Below, piece after piece: positions 59,046 through 64,000 of a stretch of 64,000 nt of DNA; position 1 is the stretch's first letter; each line of letters starts with the position of its first letter. The translations under genes were made by a program, and so were the position numbers. This stretch comes from Notospermus geniculatus (taxonomy: Eukaryota > Nemertea > Pilidiophora > Heteronemertea > Lineidae). The stretch lies in assembly GCA_002633025.1 (NCBI GenBank), contig NMRB01000473.1, forward strand, positions 170,820 to 234,819, written 5' to 3'. The notes under the pieces were generated by a model. That model saw only the letters and a list, made by a program, of their open reading frames with translations. It did no database searches and was not told where the DNA came from.

Positions 59046-62000
59046 TAGAGAGAAAGGGAAGCTGGTCATTACTCACCCATTATACTGGGAATGAATTCTG
59101 AACTCCACCTCCAGAATCTTTCTATTCTGCTGGTTCATTTTTCATTCACAATTCAATCCACAATATTCAGCACAATGATACTTATCCAATATAATCAGAC
59201 CTATTATTCTAACATTACATCCCGAGCATAATATTCCATGGATCGTCTGCTACACTGTACCAGCTGCAGGCAAACAAAACGGATTCACATGCCTGATTCA
59301 TATCATAGGGCGTCGGTGTAGTCTGATATAGTCAACATCACTTGCTGGGAAAGAGCAAATTTCATTCACACACACCCAACAATGAATTCAGCAACTTCAT
59401 CGAAACAATCAATACACCTGCACATAATATCCACCTCTGCTCATTTGATCAGTACGTGTATTCCAATACATGAATTTCATCAAAATGAAACTGTTAGATT
59501 TTTCACACATTCCCAATTTTCACCTCCATATGCACAGGTGCTTCATGAACATTGGCCTACTGTGGTCCAAGAAAAGAAGAAATCCACTTCTGGTGACGAT
59601 CCTTCTCCTTTGACCAGCCGCCCTATTAAAGCTCACCTGTTGACCGCCAATGACATCAACCCCATTCAGAGTATACATAAGGAAGACACTATTACTGAGG
59701 GTGGGACCCATATGACTCTTTCACACTGGTTACATCGATCTGATTATCACTTATCAATTCACAGCAAGATTATATTTAAAGGAGTTATGTCACCCATAAG
59801 AAATTGTGTGGTTGCTTTGGTTACACTAACACCAGTCAGCTTGCCCTCCCCATCTTACCAAACAGGGAGATATTTGTACAGTGAATAGAAATCAAGGAAA
59901 ACCCTTCATGTTCATGAATGACATGGTCAGGGTCAGAAAGAAGTCTAGCCTGTGATTTCCATTCATTACGGTCCTTCTTATGCCAGGTGTCGCCACCTCA
60001 GCTCAGGGTGACTGAACGAGGGATCAGTCTCGCACAGGGCACAACTTGCTATGTGTAAGTTAAAGCACCCGAGTGGAGGCAAGAACTGCTCATCAAGCAT
60101 CTGTGAAATACACATGGAATCACCAATCGTGACATGTGAAGGGTCCCCCTTCCACCAGCAGGGGAAACCAGCAGTTATCTACTCTGTTGACATTTCATCA
60201 ACACAAACTTCCTCATTGGAACAGTCATATCATACCGAAGTTATTTGGCAATTGAATCGTGATCTAACCCCCATGCACGAACGTGACTTCCTGTACATGT
60301 ATAATGGCCCTTTAATAGCCCATAATATCAGTGGCAATCAGTGCCTCAGTGTTGACAGTTAACTCATTCAGTCTAATTAAGAGATTCTGTCCATCTAGAA
60401 CCAACCATATCATAGAAATTACCGCCTATCTGCAGTACAAAACCTGATTATGTGAAGTGATGCACATACATGTACATCCCGTACCAACCTAAAAATCAAT
60501 GCATGAATAAGAGCGTACCAGTCCAATCGTTCCTGTCGTTTGAGAGGAAAACAGTCCATGAAATATGGAGAAAGAACATTACGAGGTAGCTTGACGTGTA
60601 TAAGTGCAGTTGGATGTTCAATGGAACTACATTACTCACTTCACGTTATTGCAGCAACAGCTAACCAACATCAGAAGGTGCTAACTGAGAGTGAGACAGC
60701 TGCAGCTTGGTACCCAGGGTATGTTATAAAGCAATGAGGCAAAGCCTGACAGCAGGACCCAAGCTCCAAACTTCCTGATTGTGAGTCAGATGGAGTCCCA
60801 AAGCACTCCAGTTCTGCATAAGGCAGATGTGTTCATTACTTGACTCCTCTCAAGCAAGAGGTGGCAGACGTGTCTAGTTATCACCAGATCCAGATGAGAC
60901 AGCCAATCATCCTGAACCAATCAATTTCTAAGTGTTATTGCCCTCTGGTGACCTTGGCTATCACCAATATGGAATCAACCATTGGGGACAGATCGGCAGT
61001 AGCCAGCACACTGGGCACCATCCCTAGCAGTGATCGATGCACACATCCCGTGAGAGACGGATGAAGGGGTAGGGTTTCAAAGGATCTCCAGCAGGTGATT
61101 TTGACTTGCAGCAGCATTGTGAACACCGCTGAGATAAAAACAGATCAAAAGATAGTATTTTAGTCAACTTACCATGTGACAAAGCTATCTTGTCGACGAC
61201 GTACAAAAGAGAAAAGGATCCCCATTCCTAGCTTATACTATAATTTGACGAACAAGAAACATCAGAGGATGACATTCCTAAGAGTTCTTCATGTTCTATG
61301 TCTGATATTGAAGACTTCCAATCACGACCACTTTGGAAATCTTTGTAAAAGACTTCTAAAGGAAAATCACTCAGTGTCTGAAGAAAGGGCGTGCGCAAAG
61401 CATTCTATCGCATACGTCCGATGTGTATCACCATTGGAGATGTGTGAAATCCCACTGCCAAGACAGTGACTGAATGAGAGTGGCAATGAAACTACCGAAG
61501 ATGACAAGATTGCTGGTCAGCAAGGATCAAGTCCAATCAGGTGATGACTTTGATGATGTGAATGGCAGCAAGAGATCCAGCAGCAAGCCGAGCTCACAAA
61601 TCCGCCTCACTTTTCACGTATTCCAAAAGAAGGTTCGAAACGGCTCACTTGTCTCAATATCCCTTGTGAGACACGCCACACCATCACAAAATAAAAGCTA
61701 GCACCATCATCATCAAGGCATTCAATACATGATGTATTCAGATAGAACACATGTCAGGAATCCCAATTTACTCAGAACAAGTCGGCTCAACAACGTCTAG
61801 CCACTTTCTGTAAGTCCTTCAACACGTCACCATTCAGCTTTCTCCACTTTGAAGAGTTTATAAATGTTATGGTAAATGAAGCACATACAATATCAGAAGC
61901 AATGATGTCATTATTTCCCTTGAAAGAGTGGTGAAGACAGGTGTTTTTGGTGCAGAGACATCTACATGGAAGTACTTTGGCACTCAAGAAAACCTACCGG

Positions 62001-62451
62001 CATGCACTTAGTTGGGTACATTCGGCATGACAGTTACACAAAAGGCCGCCTTGCAATCTTCGGAAAAGCACTCTTCAGTTTGTCTTGCCAAGTCAACCAC
62101 AGGAAGCTATCACAAAAGGTAGACATGCGGCTGTCAGCATATTCTGGCATTGTAACAGGTTGTGAAATTGACATACTGCAAAAATAATGATAATTGCTTT
62201 GCTCAAAATGCAACGACTTCACATCACTCTGATGATGTTAGAGGAGGAGATGACTGGCAGGAGAATACAACATTTGTCCTTGATGCACTTTTGTGCTCAT
62301 CCAAAAACCGATTGAGGCTGACACAAGCGCAGCTTGCCAACATAGGTAATGAAACGCCTGGATGCAATGGAGCAGGACATGCAGGACAGAGCATCTTCAG
62401 GAGTAGGAAGATACCTTGAGCAAGGGGATCCGATGAAGCCTGATAATAGGC

Positions 62452-62573
62452 AGGTTGATCAGCGACTTGGATCTTTATACGTATACGGATTGAAATGTAC
62501 ACGGAATTTGTCCTCGTTGTAAGAATTCTATTCGTATACGTAAGGATTCGTGATAAGTCGCTGATCTCAACCT
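62452..62573. mobile_element. MITE-like inverted repeat
   Basis: AGGTTGATCAGCGACTT at the left is inverted at 62555-62573 with a 2-base indel; inner TACGTATACG words also pair. Confidence 0.68.
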
Positions 62574-63382
62574 CCCTAATGATCAGAGAAACTGTGCTGA
62601 TGTCTTCACAGCTATTTTGTCAAAAAAATTCTGATCTGGCCAACAGTTTGGTCAAGTGCCATGCCCGAGGACTTACAGCAACAACATGAGCAAATTGTCA
62701 TCATAATGTAACAAAATCACTATGCATCTTTAGGCAAATCTTCCGCATCTCTCCACCGCTGAATCAGAGAAAATGATCAGCTACTGGTAAATGAAAGCTG
62801 CCGATGCACTCAATCACTGAACAAGGAAAAAATACAAAGCAAAGATGAACTGAAAGACGAGACTAACAAATAGCTCATCTTCTCAGCAGACGTTAGCTAA
62901 GCTTGGAGAAAAACGTCATAATAGAGTGACTGTACGCCTAATATTGGAACTGCATCATTTGTAGGTAATGGTATGTATAGCTCACATCTGTAGCAAAAAT
63001 TGGTGACATTGTGGGAAGTCGATGATGACAAAGAGTTGGAGGAAGCAAGAATATATTTTGCTCCATTATGCTGACAATTCGGAGATTATAGATGAGAATA
63101 AAACTGAGGGTGCCGAGATAATTAGACAAGAGACATAATAAGTTACACCAACATCAAGTTCAAAATCGTTGCATAACAATGAGCAACTGGCAAAGCTCGG
63201 CCATGTGGCATCGCACCATCTGTTTTTGCACTGTTGCACAATCGTGATGTGACGCCACCATTGTTTTGCCACATCGTTCATGTCTTGGTCATGCCCGCAG
63301 CGCCACCTGTTGTGTGGCATGTTCCCTACTGCTGACTGAATCTGTCTTTGGTATAAAATTCCACCAGCATTTAGGGTAAAGT

Positions 63383-63802
63383 GGTACAATTCTAGCCCCG
63401 GTACAATTCTAGCCCCTGAGTGGAAACATGGCCAGCATTGCAAGAAGATGTATACTGCCTAATCCAATGATCTATAATATTCAAGATACACTTCTCAGAG
63501 ACCTCAGGCAGAAGAAATTTCCTAAGTTTATCAAAGAACCTGGTGGTGGTGGGGGCTTGAAGACACCTGAACGAAGGGGTCACTTTTGAAACCCCAAGTC
63601 GTGGTTTGCTAGAATTAGTATAACTTCATCAATTTATCATTCTATTAGCTGATACTGTGACAGAAGTAGCTTTGGGAAGTTACCTATTGATGGCATTCAT
63701 CAGATTTTAATTACTGAACTGAACAACCCAGAGGTTTGCCATTTCCAAAAAAGACCCGTATGGTACAATTATAGCCCCTGTGCATGGTACAATTATAGCC
63801 CC
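63383..63802. repeat. four 17-bp units, two clusters
   Basis: GGTACAATTCTAGCCCC occurs head to tail at 63383-63399 and 63400-63416. The variant GGTACAATTATAGCCCC occurs at 63762-63778 and 63786-63802. Function unknown. Confidence 0.8.
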
Positions 63803-64000
63803 ACCTCTTTCTGTTAACACAGACCCCAAAAGTTACGAAAACTCATTTTATATGCTTCCTTTCTATTATAATGGAATAACACAGGTTGAATGATCTGATT
63901 TGGTCAAAAATTAACCCTTCCATGGCTGAATTTACATGAAAATCGGCGATTTTTGAGCCCCCAACTTTTGACCCGCCATTTCACAGGGTTTCAACAGTCA

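Larger units (their letters stand above)
52052..64000. other. upstream intron or flank of ANKS1
   Basis: No N-terminal ANKS1 exon, promoter or other gene could be recognised. Holds the repeats at 54300, 58975, 62452 and 63383. The longest open frame (59382-59888, 168 residues, plus strand) has no domain and low-complexity composition. Confidence 0.5.

Noticed and set aside
59382-59888. 168-residue plus-strand open frame
   Set aside because: Rich in Ser, His and Thr, with no domain, no good start context and no splice or polyadenylation support; it lies in repeat-rich flank.
63066-63443. 125-residue minus-strand open frame
   Set aside because: Overlaps the 17-bp repeat units and shows no domain; considered and not matched to the missing ANKS1 N-terminus.
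1-64000. CRISPR arrays, bacterial operons or phage genes
   Set aside because: The window is animal nuclear DNA with split genes; no regularly spaced repeats of that type are present.

Overview
The window is nuclear DNA of an animal, most likely a marine invertebrate. The evidence is intron-rich split genes with GT-AG borders, AT-rich introns full of short inverted-repeat transposons and tRNA-derived SINEs, and frequent ACATGTA and AGGCCTA words. The lineage (lophotrochozoan or invertebrate deuterostome) cannot be fixed from the sequence. There are two assembly gaps (12812-12987 and 33036-33812) and two single N positions (40113, 49801).

Two protein-coding genes lie tail to tail. On the + strand, 842-11306 holds a complete 13-exon gene for an SLC6-family sodium/chloride-coupled transporter of 639 residues. 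All exon phases join without a break, and a polyadenylation signal lies 55 bases after the stop. It has 12 expected membrane segments, an intact chloride site, a glycosylated second outer loop with its cysteine pair, and a C-terminal -T-A-V PDZ-ligand-like end.

On the - strand, about 52051 down to 13868 holds 23 exons of an ANKS1 (Odin / AIDA-1) orthologue. The order is ankyrin repeats (51895-52051 and 38033-39950), a long acidic and tyrosine-motif-rich linker (37684 down to 30518), two SAM domains (26569 down to 25681), a Ser/Arg-rich and basic linker, and a PTB domain (22282 down to 13868). The N-terminal exons were not found in the 12 kb upstream of the first exon. The last PTB helix and stop are also missing or fall in the 12812-12987 gap; a phase-compatible terminal exon at 12399-12566 is only a candidate.

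The most interesting observation is a pair of homologous exons (29601-29703 and 27459-27552) just before SAM1. Both run from phase 0 to phase 1, so exactly one must be used to keep the frame: a predicted mutually exclusive exon pair. A second is a cluster of SH2-docking-type tyrosine motifs (YENF, YDTP, YMDI, YLPM, YIKM, YDNL) in the linker, suggesting a docking-protein role.

The rest is intronic or intergenic. It carries MITE-like inverted-repeat elements (pogo/Tigger-like, mariner-like, hAT-like, and a 688-bp element with long TIRs and a 9-bp target duplication), three copies of one tRNA-derived SINE family, and a foldback element with a hammerhead-ribozyme-like core. The large introns at 39951-51894 and the flank 52052-64000 contain no gene that I can recognise.
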